Shown here: piece after piece, positions 6,363 through 13,397 of the stretch
Layout: the number at the start of each line of letters is the position of its first letter
Position numbering within the stretch: the stretch's first letter is position 1
Assembly (NCBI GenBank): GCA_964477115.1
Contig: CAYZCY010000036.1
Span: 1 to 13,560 of the forward strand
Length of the DNA: 13,560 nt
Direction: 5' to 3'
From: RGIG3135 sp964477115
Lineage (GTDB): Bacteria; Actinomycetota; Coriobacteriia; Coriobacteriales; Eggerthellaceae
The notes under the pieces: model-generated
The model's database searches: none
Told to the model about the DNA's origin: nothing
Seen by the model: the letters and a program-made list of their open reading frames with translations, nothing else
Made by a program: the position numbers and the translations under genes

Positions 6363-7757
6363 ATGTTTGTAGATAAGGTTCGCATCAACGTTCGCGGTGG
6401 TAACGGCGGCGCAGGCTGCATGTCTTTTCGCAGGGAGGCCCATGTTCCCAAGGGCGGTCCCGATGGCGGTGACGGCGGTCGCGGCGGCAATGTCGTAGTG
6501 CAGGCCGACGCCAGCCTGTCCTCGCTTATCGAGTATCGGTTCAAGCACCACTTTCGTGCAGAGCGCGGCACTCACGGCAGGGGCTCTCGTATGCACGGTG
6601 CGCAGGGTGATGACATCATCTTGAAGGTGCCCGTTGGTACGGTTGTGCGCGAATACTTCGAGGAGACGAAGGAAACCGGCGAGCTTATCGCTGACCTCAC
6701 CCATGATGGCGAAAGCGTCATCGTGGCGCGCGGCGGCGCGGGTGGTCGCGGCAACATACACTTCGTCACGTCCACGAGGCGCGCTCCCGCCTTCGCTGAA
6801 TTGGGTGAGCCCGCTCAGGAAGGCTGGGTCGAGCTTGAGATGAAGCTCATGGCCGATGCTGCGCTTGTGGGCATGCCGAGTGCCGGCAAGTCCTCGCTCA
6901 TCGCCAAGATGAGCGCAGCTCGCCCCAAGATCGCCGACTATCCCTTCACCACGCTGGTTCCCAACTTGGGTGTTGCCACCAGCGGGGATCTGAGCTTTGT
7001 CGTGGCCGACATTCCGGGACTTATCGAGGGGGCCCATGAGGGCCGCGGTCTGGGCCATGAGTTCCTGCGCCACATCGAGCGCACGGCGCTTATCGTTCAC
7101 GTGGTCGACCTGACGGGTGACTGGGAGGGTCGCGATCCGCTTGATGACTATGAGATCATCAACCGCGAGCTTGCCCTGTACGCCGATGAGCTGGCGGCTC
7201 GTCCGCGCATCGTGGCGGCGAACAAGATTGACGTTCCCGGCACTGAAGAAGTATGCGCCGAGCTTGCGAAACGCGTGCGCGCCGATTCCGTTGCCGCGGC
7301 TGGCGGGGATGAGTTTGCCCCGAGCCCGATCGACCCCAAGCTCTACCAGATCAGCGCGCTTACCGGCAAGGGTGTTGACGGCCTCAAGGCTGCCATCGCC
7401 GCCAAGGTGCACGAGCTGCGCGAGGCTGCTCGCGAGGCCGATACGGCCAACGTGCAGTATGACCATGTGTGGGAGCTCAAGCGCGAGGCGCGTGAGAAGC
7501 GCTTTACGGTTACCAAGCTCTCCGACGGCGTGTTCCGTGTGACGGGCACCCAGGTGGAGCGTTGGGTTGTTCAGACCGACTGGGAAAACGAGGAAGCGGT
7601 CATTTTCTTGCAGCATCGTATGAAGCGCCTCGGCGTCGACGATGCCCTGCGCAAGGCCGGCGCGCTTGATGGAGATGAGATCCGCATCGTAGGCCGTTCG
7701 TTCGAGTACGAATCGGCTAACAGCGTGGTCGATGTGTTCGAGGAGCTTGATTGGTAA
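6363..7757 (+). CDS. obgE: Obg-family GTPase (ribosome assembly, stress)
   Basis: A 464-residue GTPase that helps late 50S assembly and responds to guanine nucleotide levels. Residues 1-160 are the glycine-rich Obg fold (NVRGGNGGAGCMSFRRE and GGPDGGDGGRGGNV). The G domain follows: G1 GMPSAGKS (170-177), switch I FTT (195-197), G3 DIPGL (216-220), G4 NKID (287-290) and G5 SAL (331-333). Residues ~365-450 are the OCT domain found in Actinobacteria and Firmicutes (VTKLSDGVFRVTGTQVERWV). ATG 6363 lies 6 bases after GAAAGG. The stop TAA overlaps the proB ATG (TAATG), so proB translation is probably coupled. All key nucleotide-binding residues are visible. Confidence 0.97.
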   Translation: MFVDKVRINVRGGNGGAGCMSFRREAHVPKGGPDGGDGGRGGNVVVQADASLSSLIEYRFKHHFRAERGTHGRGSRMHGAQGDDIILKVPVGTVVREYFEETKETGELIADLTHDGESVIVARGGAGGRGNIHFVTSTRRAPAFAELGEPAQEGWVELEMKLMADAALVGMPSAGKSSLIAKMSAARPKIADYPFTTLVPNLGVATSGDLSFVVADIPGLIEGAHEGRGLGHEFLRHIERTALIVHVVDLTGDWEGRDPLDDYEIINRELALYADELAARPRIVAANKIDVPGTEEVCAELAKRVRADSVAAAGGDEFAPSPIDPKLYQISALTGKGVDGLKAAIAAKVHELREAAREADTANVQYDHVWELKREAREKRFTVTKLSDGVFRVTGTQVERWVVQTDWENEEAVIFLQHRMKRLGVDDALRKAGALDGDEIRIVGRSFEYESANSVVDVFEELDW

Positions 7758-8917
7758 TGGGCAGCGCATCCGGGGTCATCGAGTCAACGGCAAAGAGGCA
7801 AGGCCAACGTCGACTGGTCATCAAGATCGGCTCGTCTACGCTTACCACGAGCGAGAGCAAGATCGATTACGGCTATCTCGACAAGCTCGCCGATCAAGTC
7901 GCCCGTGCGAAGGCGGCCGGTTGGCAGCCCGTCATCGTCACCTCGGCTGCCATCGCCTGCGGTCTTGAGGCCTTGGGGATGGAAACCCGTCCGACCGACA
8001 TGCCAAGCCTTCAGGCTGCGGCCTCTGTTGGCCAGGGCGCGCTTTCGACGGCCTACGCCAACGCCTTCGCCCAGCATGACATCCTTACCTCGCTTGTCCT
8101 GCTCACCCGCCGCGATACGGCTGATCGCACGGCTTACCTTCACGCTCGTGATACCCTGGGATGCCTGCTTGAGCTGGGCGTGGTTCCCATCGTCAACGAA
8201 AACGACACCGTTTCGGTGGAGCAGATCCGCTTTGGCGACAACGACACGCTTGCGGCCCTCGTTGCCTGCCTGATCGATGCAGACCTTGTGGTCATCTTCT
8301 CCGACATCGACGGCCTCTACGATGCCAACCCCAACACCAATCCCGACGCGAAGCTGATCGATCGCGTCGAGCATATCGGGGCGTCCATCATGGCTGCTGC
8401 CGGCGGGGCGGGCTCCACGGTGGGTTCGGGCGGCATGATCACCAAGATCAAAGCTGCTCGCGTGCTCATGGTGGCGGGCATTCCCATGATCATATGCCAC
8501 GGACGAAGAAAAGACGCCATTGTAGATGCGGTGGCGGGCAGGCCCGTGGGTACGCTGTTCACGGCAAGCGAGCAGCCTCATGAGATTACGCCTAAAAAGC
8601 TTTGGCTTGCTCTCGGCGATGCCGCGCGCGGCGCGGTGGTCGTTGACGGGGGAGCGCGCAATGCGCTCGTCAAGCGCGGAAGCTCGCTTTTGTGCGTGGG
8701 CGTGAGGTGTGTCGAGGGCCGTTTCGACGCGGGTGATATCATCGACATCAAGGACGAAGACGGTCTTGTCATCGCTCGTGGCAAGGCGGCCTTTGCTGGT
8801 GATGAGGTGGAGCTTGCCTGCGGACGATCGCGTGAGGCGCTGGAGAAAAATCGCTTGCTTGCACCTTTGGCTGAGCGCCCGCTTGTCCATCGCGACGAAT
8901 TGCTCGTATTCGAGTAG
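7757..8917 (+). CDS. proB: Glutamate 5-kinase with PUA domain
   Basis: Phosphorylates glutamate to gamma-glutamyl phosphate, the first step of proline synthesis. With ATG 7757, overlapping the obgE stop, the protein has 386 residues. Amino-acid kinase motifs are VIKIGSSTLT (21-30), VTSAAIACGLEALG (61-74), LQAAASVGQGAL (85-96), IVNENDTVS (145-153), FGDNDTLAALVA (159-170), FSDIDGLYDANP (181-192) and GSGGMITKIKAA (223-234). Residues ~285-360 form the C-terminal PUA domain. The usual SGA of the phosphate-handling loop is SAA here (63-65), a mild change that I expect is tolerated. The acidic residues of NEND are kept, so normal activity and feedback by proline are likely. proA follows after 66 bases. 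A TTG at 7751 would add only two residues. Confidence 0.96.
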   Translation: MGSASGVIESTAKRQGQRRLVIKIGSSTLTTSESKIDYGYLDKLADQVARAKAAGWQPVIVTSAAIACGLEALGMETRPTDMPSLQAAASVGQGALSTAYANAFAQHDILTSLVLLTRRDTADRTAYLHARDTLGCLLELGVVPIVNENDTVSVEQIRFGDNDTLAALVACLIDADLVVIFSDIDGLYDANPNTNPDAKLIDRVEHIGASIMAAAGGAGSTVGSGGMITKIKAARVLMVAGIPMIICHGRRKDAIVDAVAGRPVGTLFTASEQPHEITPKKLWLALGDAARGAVVVDGGARNALVKRGSSLLCVGVRCVEGRFDAGDIIDIKDEDGLVIARGKAAFAGDEVELACGRSREALEKNRLLAPLAERPLVHRDELLVFE

Positions 8918-8923
8918 GATCCG

Positions 8924-8945
8924 CGCCCGCTTGCTAAGGCGGGCG
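8924..8945 (+). other. Hairpin between proB and proA
   Basis: CGCCCGC (8924-8930) and GCGGGCG (8939-8945) form a perfect 7-bp stem around an 8-base loop, 6 bases after the proB stop. No T-tract follows, so termination is doubtful. It could stabilise the proB mRNA end or tune proA expression. Confidence 0.45.
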
Positions 8946-8983
8946 ATTCGTACAGGTTGATAGGCTGATGAGAGGAAGCTGTC

Positions 8984-10267
8984 ATGACTGATGTGGCTCG
9001 GGAAGTAAGGGATCTGGCAAATCGTGCTCGTCTGGCGAGCGCAGGCTTAAGCCAAACCAGCACGGAGGAGCGCAACGCCGCCTTAGCTGCCATGGCCGCC
9101 GCCCTGCGTGATCGCAGCGCAGACATCATCGCCGCTAACGAAGCGGATATGGATGCGGCTCGTCAAAACGGGACGAAGGAAAGCCTTCTTGACCGTCTCA
9201 TGCTTGACGAGGGTCGAATCGAGGGCATTGCCGCCGCCCTCGAAGAGCTCATCGCCCTTCCCGATCCTCTGGGAATAGTCCAGGAGGAGCGCACCCTGTA
9301 CAACGGCGTGAACCTGAAGCGCGTAAGCGTGCCCCTAGGCGTGGTCGCGGTCATCTACGAAGCTCGTCCGAACGTCACTGCCGACGCTGCCGGCATCTGC
9401 CTCAAGTCGGGTAATGCCTGCGTCTTGCGCGGAGGCAGCATGGCCGCCCGATCCTGCGCTACCATCGCCGCTATCCTGCATGATGCCGCAGTCGAGGCCG
9501 GCATGCCCGCAGGCTGCATCGAAATCGTGTCCACCACGGACCGCTCGGCGACTGACGCCCTCATGCAGCTGCACGGCCTGATCGACGTGCTCATCCCTCG
9601 CGGCGGAGCCGGACTCATCCGTCATTGCGTCGAGAACTCCAAGGTTCCCGTCATCGAAACGGGTACCGGCAACTGCCATGTCTACGTGCACGAAAGCGCT
9701 GATCTCGACATGGCAAGTGCCATTCTCATGAACGCGAAGTGCCGTCGTTACGGTGTCTGCAACGCCGCCGAAACCCTGCTTGTCGACAAGGCCATCGCCC
9801 GCAGCTTCCTTCCGCAGCTCTTGAACGCGCTGGCGCATAAGGGCGTGTTCCTGCACTGCGACGAGGAGGCCTTTAGCTGCGCGGCTTTCGCCGGCCTGAA
9901 AAACGGCGAGCAGTTCGACCTTGCAAGCGATGTTGACTGGGCAACCGAGTACCTGGGCCCTGAGCTTGCCGTCCGCTGTGTCGACGGGATTGACGAGGCC
10001 ATCGACCACGTGAACACCTATGGCACCAAGCACTCCGAAGCTATCGTGGCCGTCGATGAGTCGGCCATCGAGGCCTTCCTCAGCCGCGTTGACGCCGCCG
10101 CCGTATACGCCAATGTCTCCACGGCATTTACCGACGGCGGGCAGTTCGGGCTGGGCGCTGAAATCGGCATCTCCACCCAGAAGCTGCACGCACGCGGTCC
10201 CTTTGCGCTCGAGGCGCTCACTTCCTACAAATACGTGCTTCGCGGGGAAGGCCAGGTCCGCTCTTAA
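8984..10267 (+). CDS. proA: Glutamate-5-semialdehyde dehydrogenase (gamma-glutamyl phosphate reductase)
   Basis: Reduces gamma-glutamyl phosphate with NADPH to glutamate semialdehyde, the second step of proline synthesis; it probably takes the labile product directly from ProB. The 427 residues are the usual length. Landmarks are VPLGVVAVIYEARPNVTADA (116-135), CLKSGNACVLRGG (139-151), the glycine-rich VIETGTGNCHVYV (223-235) and the catalytic cysteine in YGVCNAAETLLVD (Cys259). The C-terminal FTDGGQFGLGAEIGISTQKLHARGP stretch (382-406) is family-typical. ATG 8984 follows AGAGGA (8971-8976). The stop TAA overlaps the next ATG (TAATG at 10265-10269). No proC is in view. Confidence 0.97.
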   Translation: MTDVAREVRDLANRARLASAGLSQTSTEERNAALAAMAAALRDRSADIIAANEADMDAARQNGTKESLLDRLMLDEGRIEGIAAALEELIALPDPLGIVQEERTLYNGVNLKRVSVPLGVVAVIYEARPNVTADAAGICLKSGNACVLRGGSMAARSCATIAAILHDAAVEAGMPAGCIEIVSTTDRSATDALMQLHGLIDVLIPRGGAGLIRHCVENSKVPVIETGTGNCHVYVHESADLDMASAILMNAKCRRYGVCNAAETLLVDKAIARSFLPQLLNALAHKGVFLHCDEEAFSCAAFAGLKNGEQFDLASDVDWATEYLGPELAVRCVDGIDEAIDHVNTYGTKHSEAIVAVDESAIEAFLSRVDAAAVYANVSTAFTDGGQFGLGAEIGISTQKLHARGPFALEALTSYKYVLRGEGQVRS

Positions 10268-11604
10268 TGGCCGACTTCAGCATATCCGAGGGCTTTGGGC
10301 CCGAGATCGGCTCTACGGGCGCGCACGAGCGGCTGGGGCTTTTGGGGGGCACCTTCGATCCCGTTCACGAAGGCCATCTCGCCTGCGCCCGAGCCGTGCG
10401 CGAAGCCTGCGGCATAGACAAGATCCTCTTTCTTCCCGCTGGCAGGCCCAATTTCAAGCGCGACCGCGATATCGCGCCGGGAGATGCGCGCGTCCTCTGG
10501 TGCGAGATGGCCGTGCAGGATGAGGCGTGTTTCGGGGTATGCGACATCGAGCTGCGACGCGGCGGCGTGACCTATTCGATTGACACCCTGCGCGAGCTGC
10601 GCGATCTGTATCCCGACAACGTGGAGCTTTGCTTTATCGTGGGAGCCGACTCGGCGGCGTCCCTTCCGCGATGGCGCGAAAGCAAGGCTCTGGCCGAGCT
10701 TGCCACCTTCATCGCCGTGTCGCGCCCGGGGCGAAGCCTTGATGAGCACCTGCGCGAGGAGCTTGCTCAGATGGGTTTCAAGGTGGAGTATGTGGAGGGC
10801 CTTGCCTGCGACATCTCCTCGTCTGACATTCGTGCGCGCATCGGCCGCGGGGAGAGCGTCGAGGGCATGGTGCCAGCAGCCATTCTGCCTCTGATTGAAG
10901 CCGAGCCCGCTTATCGCAGGGTCTGCAACGGGGCGCCTGATGCCGCGGTGCCCGATCCCGCAGCGCCTGATGCCGCAGCGTCCGATGCCGATCTGGCGTT
11001 GAGCGAAGCCTTCTTCGAGGCCCGCGCAGCCGAGCTTGCATCCCGCGTAAACGAAAGGCGCCTGCGTCATACCTACGGGGTGGTGGCAGCGGCCGAGCGC
11101 CTAGCTCGCACTTACGGCGTTAACGTGCGCAAGGCGCGTTTGGCTGCGCTTCTGCATGACTGGGACAAGGGCTTTGATGACGAAGGTATGCGCAAGCGCG
11201 TCTTAGAGCTTGGCATGACAGACGCCGTCGATGCCTGGGTGCTCGAAAACACCCCCTATGTTCTCCACGGCAACACGGCGGCTTGCGCGCTTTCGCGGGC
11301 TTTCCCCGAAATACCCGCGGACGTAATCCAGGCGATCGATCGTCACACGGTGGCCGCAGTCGATATGTCGGCGCTCGACATGGTGCTCTACGTTGCCGAC
11401 GCCATCGAGGATGGCCGCCAGTTCGGCCGCATCGACGAATTGCGCGCCGCCGTTGGCAAGGTGGACCTCGAGGAGCTCTTCTTTCTCACCTACGAATATT
11501 GGGTGTTCTTGCTTTTTGAGCGCAGAAAGCAGCTTCATCCTGATACGATAACCATATGGAACACACTCGTTGCCCGTAGGGCAGCCAAGAAGGGAAACCA
11601 ATGA
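10267..11604 (+). CDS. nadD: Fused NadD (nicotinate-nucleotide adenylyltransferase) and YqeK-type HD hydrolase
   Basis: One 445-residue frame joins two proteins usually made by neighbouring genes. Residues ~22-215 are NadD, which joins ATP and nicotinate mononucleotide to form deamido-NAD: LGLLGGTFDPVHEGHL (23-38, with the HxGH motif), FIVGADSA (123-130) and ISSSDIRARI (183-192). Residues ~220-242 are an Ala/Pro/Asp linker. Residues ~252-440 are a YqeK-like HD domain: RLRHT (265-269), LLHDWDKG (295-302, His-Asp metal pair), HGNTAA (334-339), AIDRHT (356-361) and LYVADAIEDGR (374-384). YqeK of Bacilli is a symmetrical Ap4A hydrolase (family knowledge). The start overlaps the proA stop; the stop overlaps rsfS. 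A ~20-residue lead precedes the usual NadD start. I find no frameshift or stop between the halves, so the fusion looks real. Confidence 0.93.
   Translation: MADFSISEGFGPEIGSTGAHERLGLLGGTFDPVHEGHLACARAVREACGIDKILFLPAGRPNFKRDRDIAPGDARVLWCEMAVQDEACFGVCDIELRRGGVTYSIDTLRELRDLYPDNVELCFIVGADSAASLPRWRESKALAELATFIAVSRPGRSLDEHLREELAQMGFKVEYVEGLACDISSSDIRARIGRGESVEGMVPAAILPLIEAEPAYRRVCNGAPDAAVPDPAAPDAAASDADLALSEAFFEARAAELASRVNERRLRHTYGVVAAAERLARTYGVNVRKARLAALLHDWDKGFDDEGMRKRVLELGMTDAVDAWVLENTPYVLHGNTAACALSRAFPEIPADVIQAIDRHTVAAVDMSALDMVLYVADAIEDGRQFGRIDELRAAVGKVDLEELFFLTYEYWVFLLFERRKQLHPDTITIWNTLVARRAAKKGNQ
10933..10992 (+). repeat. 15-bp tandem repeat encoding the NadD-YqeK linker
   Basis: Four imperfect 15-base units encode APDAA, VPDPA, APDAA and ASDAD. 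Units 1 and 3 share GCGCCTGATGCCGC exactly (10933-10946 and 10963-10976). The peptide is low-complexity and probably disordered. Unit number may vary between strains by slippage. Confidence 0.75.
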
Positions 11605-12041
11605 CCGACAAGATCAAAGAGCAGGAAGCATTTTCTCGTCAGTGCGCCATCGTCGCCGCCAAGGCAGCGGATGACAAGAAGGCCACCGACATCATGGTTC
11701 AGGAAGTGCGCGAGCTCATCGGCGTCACCGACTACTTCGTGATCGCTACCGCATCCAACAGCCGCCAGGTCGAAGCTATCATCGATGAGATCGAAGACGC
11801 CCTGCGCGAGGAGCTCAGTATCAAGCCCCTTCATCGCGAAGGTTCGAGCGATGGCTCCTGGTCGCTGCTTGACTACGGCAACATCGTCGTGCACGTCTTC
11901 CAGCCCGAAACCCGCGAGTACTACCGTCTCGAGGCGCTGTGGAACGACGCCCCGGTGGTCGACCTTGCCGCCGAGGCGGGACTCACCGACATCCAGTATT
12001 CCGACCGCATCGCCAAGATGCTCGGCAAGGACGAGGCATAA
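11601..12041 (+). CDS. rsfS: Ribosomal silencing factor RsfS (Iojap family)
   Basis: A 146-residue protein that binds uL14 on the 50S subunit and blocks joining with the 30S when nutrients are short. Family text: KATDIMVQEV (27-36), TDYFVIATASNSRQVEAI (43-60), then GSWSLLDYGNIVVHVF (85-100) and EYYRLEALWNDAP (106-118). ATG 11601 overlaps the nadD-yqeK stop (ATGA); AAGGGA lies 5 bases upstream. It is the last gene before the terminator at 12063-12098. nadD, yqeK and rsfS also sit side by side in Bacilli, so the neighbourhood is ancient. Confidence 0.96.
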   Translation: MTDKIKEQEAFSRQCAIVAAKAADDKKATDIMVQEVRELIGVTDYFVIATASNSRQVEAIIDEIEDALREELSIKPLHREGSSDGSWSLLDYGNIVVHVFQPETREYYRLEALWNDAPVVDLAAEAGLTDIQYSDRIAKMLGKDEA

Positions 12042-12062
12042 GGCCCTCAAGCTGCTCCAAAG

Positions 12063-12098
12063 ATGACGAAAGGCTCCGCACGCGGAGCCTTTCGTCAT
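12063..12098. terminator. Perfect 16-bp bidirectional terminator between convergent genes
   Basis: Arms 12063-12078 and 12083-12098 are fully complementary around a CACG loop, with T-rich sequence after the stem on both strands (TTTCAT on +; TCTTT on -). It lies 21 bases after rsfS and downstream of the convergent TetR gene, so it can stop both transcripts. Confidence 0.9.
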
Positions 12099-12184
12099 TT
12101 CATGGGATGGGAAAGCTAAGCGCTGCCGGGCAAGATGCACTTCCCGCTTTGGCTGTGCTGCGTGATGGCTGCGGCTTCAAGTTC

Positions 12185-12835
12185 TTACAGATCACCCGGA
12201 ACCCAGCCGCTTTCCTTCAGGGCTTCGAGCTTTCTGATGAAGCTGTTGCCCGTTACGCCTTGGGCTTTGCAGATCTGACGGACGAAGGCTATGGCCGCCT
12301 CGCGCAGGATCTCTGACTCGATGAGTGGGTCGTTGCCATCTGCACCGGGGTGGAGCAGCTGCATGCCGAAGGAGCGCCACATGCCGGCGGCGAAGAAGTC
12401 GACGAGGAGGCGTGCTTCGTCAGTGAGCTGTTCCTTGCCGGAAGTCAGAAGATGGGTCCAGATTGCGGTGTTGGCGGAATTGACGGCGTTTGAAATGGTT
12501 TCAAGGTTGCTCTGTCCCGCCAAAAGCTGAACGCGCTTCACGTGAAAGTCGTTTTGCGGAAGCTTGAGCTCATCGTATTCGCCCATGAGTATGGCATGGA
12601 TGGTCCTCGGGATAAGACCGCTCAAGGCAAGTTCGTTTTCCATAACCGAGTTCACCATAGAACCCATGTCTTCGAAGTGATAGTAGAAGGAGCCGCGAGA
12701 GCATCGCGCTTCCTGAACGACCATGGTGACGGTGATGCGCTCGGTCCTGTTGTTTTTGACGAGGTGCCAGAGCGCCTCTACTAGGCGATTGCTCGCCATG
12801 GGCGCCAAGTCCCTGCTTTTGGTGCTGGCCAACAT
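12185..12835 (-). CDS. TetR/AcrR-family transcriptional regulator
   Basis: A 216-residue regulator. Residues ~14-62 are the DNA-binding domain: SNRLVEALWHLVKNNRTERI, then a helix-turn-helix VTMVVQEARCSRGSFYYHFEDM, whose SxGSFYYHF is the classic TetR recognition-helix region. Residues ~65-210 are the variable helical ligand and dimer domain, with no match to a known ligand class. It faces away from the MFS gene across a 562-base spacer and converges on rsfS. ATG 12835 has a G-run almost touching it (a very short gap). ATG at codon 13 (12799) with AGGGA upstream is an alternative start. It probably represses itself and/or the MFS gene (inference from orientation and the palindromes in the spacer). 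Confidence 0.9.
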   Translation of the reverse strand: MLASTKSRDLAPMASNRLVEALWHLVKNNRTERITVTMVVQEARCSRGSFYYHFEDMGSMVNSVMENELALSGLIPRTIHAILMGEYDELKLPQNDFHVKRVQLLAGQSNLETISNAVNSANTAIWTHLLTSGKEQLTDEARLLVDFFAAGMWRSFGMQLLHPGADGNDPLIESEILREAAIAFVRQICKAQGVTGNSFIRKLEALKESGWVPGDL

Positions 12836-12976
12836 GTCCCCCTAGTATTCATGACATGCGTTCCCGCCATAAAGGTGAGCGGATCCCGGGCTCACGCGCC
12901 GTCTGCGCCTTTGTCCCCGTTAGGAGCATGGCGGCAGGGCAGGTCTAAACAATTCGGCAAATGTACCACAGAGCAT

Positions 12977-13005
12977 TTGAAAACGGGGAATATTTTAGTT
13001 CTAAA
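12977..13005 (+). promoter_or_regulatory. Candidate promoter reading toward the MFS gene
   Basis: TTGAAA (12977-12982) and TCTAAA (13000-13005) are 17 bases apart. The -35 is one base from consensus and the -10 is moderate. It would give an unusually long (~385-base) leader, so a nearer promoter may also exist. Confidence 0.35.
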
Positions 13006-13014
13006 AAGATATTC
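12988..13014. promoter_or_regulatory. Nested palindrome, candidate operator
   Basis: TTTTAG-TT-CTAAAA (12993-13006) is a 6+6 palindrome, flanked by GAATAT (12988-12993) and ATATTC (13009-13014), which also pair. It overlaps the candidate -10. Size and symmetry suit a TetR dimer. Binding by the neighbouring TetR is inference. Confidence 0.42.
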
Positions 13015-13023
13015 TGTGGGCGA

Positions 13024-13085
13024 TTGGTCAATTTGAGAGATATGCAGTTGGTCAAATAAAGAGAATTGTTCAAAGTTCTGGACAA
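13024..13085. repeat. Four TTGnnCAA-like boxes
   Basis: TTGGTCAA occurs at 13024 and 13048, TTGTTCAA at 13066 and CTGGACAA at 13078. Each is palindromic or nearly so at its ends. Box starts are 24, 18 and 12 bases apart. Clustered copies like these suggest repeated binding of one regulator. Confidence 0.42.
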
Positions 13086-13308
13086 GCGCCAAACAGCATC
13101 TCAATTTCTGATCAGGAGGGTCCTTTTGCTCATTTTCCGTTGGTAGAACGATTCTTATCATGATTTCGATAGGGCGAAGCGAGCCTGAAATCGCAGCGTG
13201 AGGATGTGCCAGCGCGTGGGGAGTTGGCGCGAGAGGAATAGCCAAAATGGCACCATCCCTAGATTTTCTCTACCGAAGCGCTACGAGTTCTTCTCATAGA
13301 GCCTTATT

Positions 13309-13339
13309 GATGAAAGTCGAGTGAGATCCGGCTTTCATC
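13309..13339 (+). other. Hairpin or dyad ~60 bases before the MFS gene
   Basis: GATGAAAG (13309-13316) and CTTTCATC (13332-13339) pair perfectly. Three further pairs inside (one G-U) give an 11-bp stem with a 9-base loop. It could be an operator or an mRNA leader structure. No T-tract follows directly. Confidence 0.4.
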
Positions 13340-13397
13340 CGTCGTTTTGCTTAGTAAAGCAAGCGAACTCGATTCGATTATCCGAATAGGAGGGAAA

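Larger units (their letters stand above)
12836..13397. other. 562-base non-coding spacer rich in dyads and repeats
   Basis: No gene is supported here; open frames on either strand, including 12892-13245 on the minus strand, look unlike any family. The middle (about 12960-13090) is clearly AT-richer than the rest of the window. It holds a short inverted repeat at 12875-12895, a promoter-like site with a nested palindrome (12977-13014), four TTGnnCAA-like boxes (13024-13085), a dyad at 13162-13192 (GATTTC/GAAATC) and a hairpin at 13309-13339. This fits a complex control region for the divergent TetR and MFS genes. Confidence 0.6.

Noticed and set aside
7751..7756. TTG start for proB two codons upstream
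   Set aside because: ATG 7757 overlaps the obgE stop in the common TAATG arrangement and is the better start.
6357..7769. A 470-codon minus-strand frame opposite obgE
   Set aside because: Mirrors the whole of obgE; the sense protein has all GTPase motifs while the antisense has none.
12892..13245. A 117-codon minus-strand frame in the TetR/MFS spacer
   Set aside because: Composition varies sharply along it, no good ribosome site was seen, and no family resemblance; it covers the repeats and palindromes instead.
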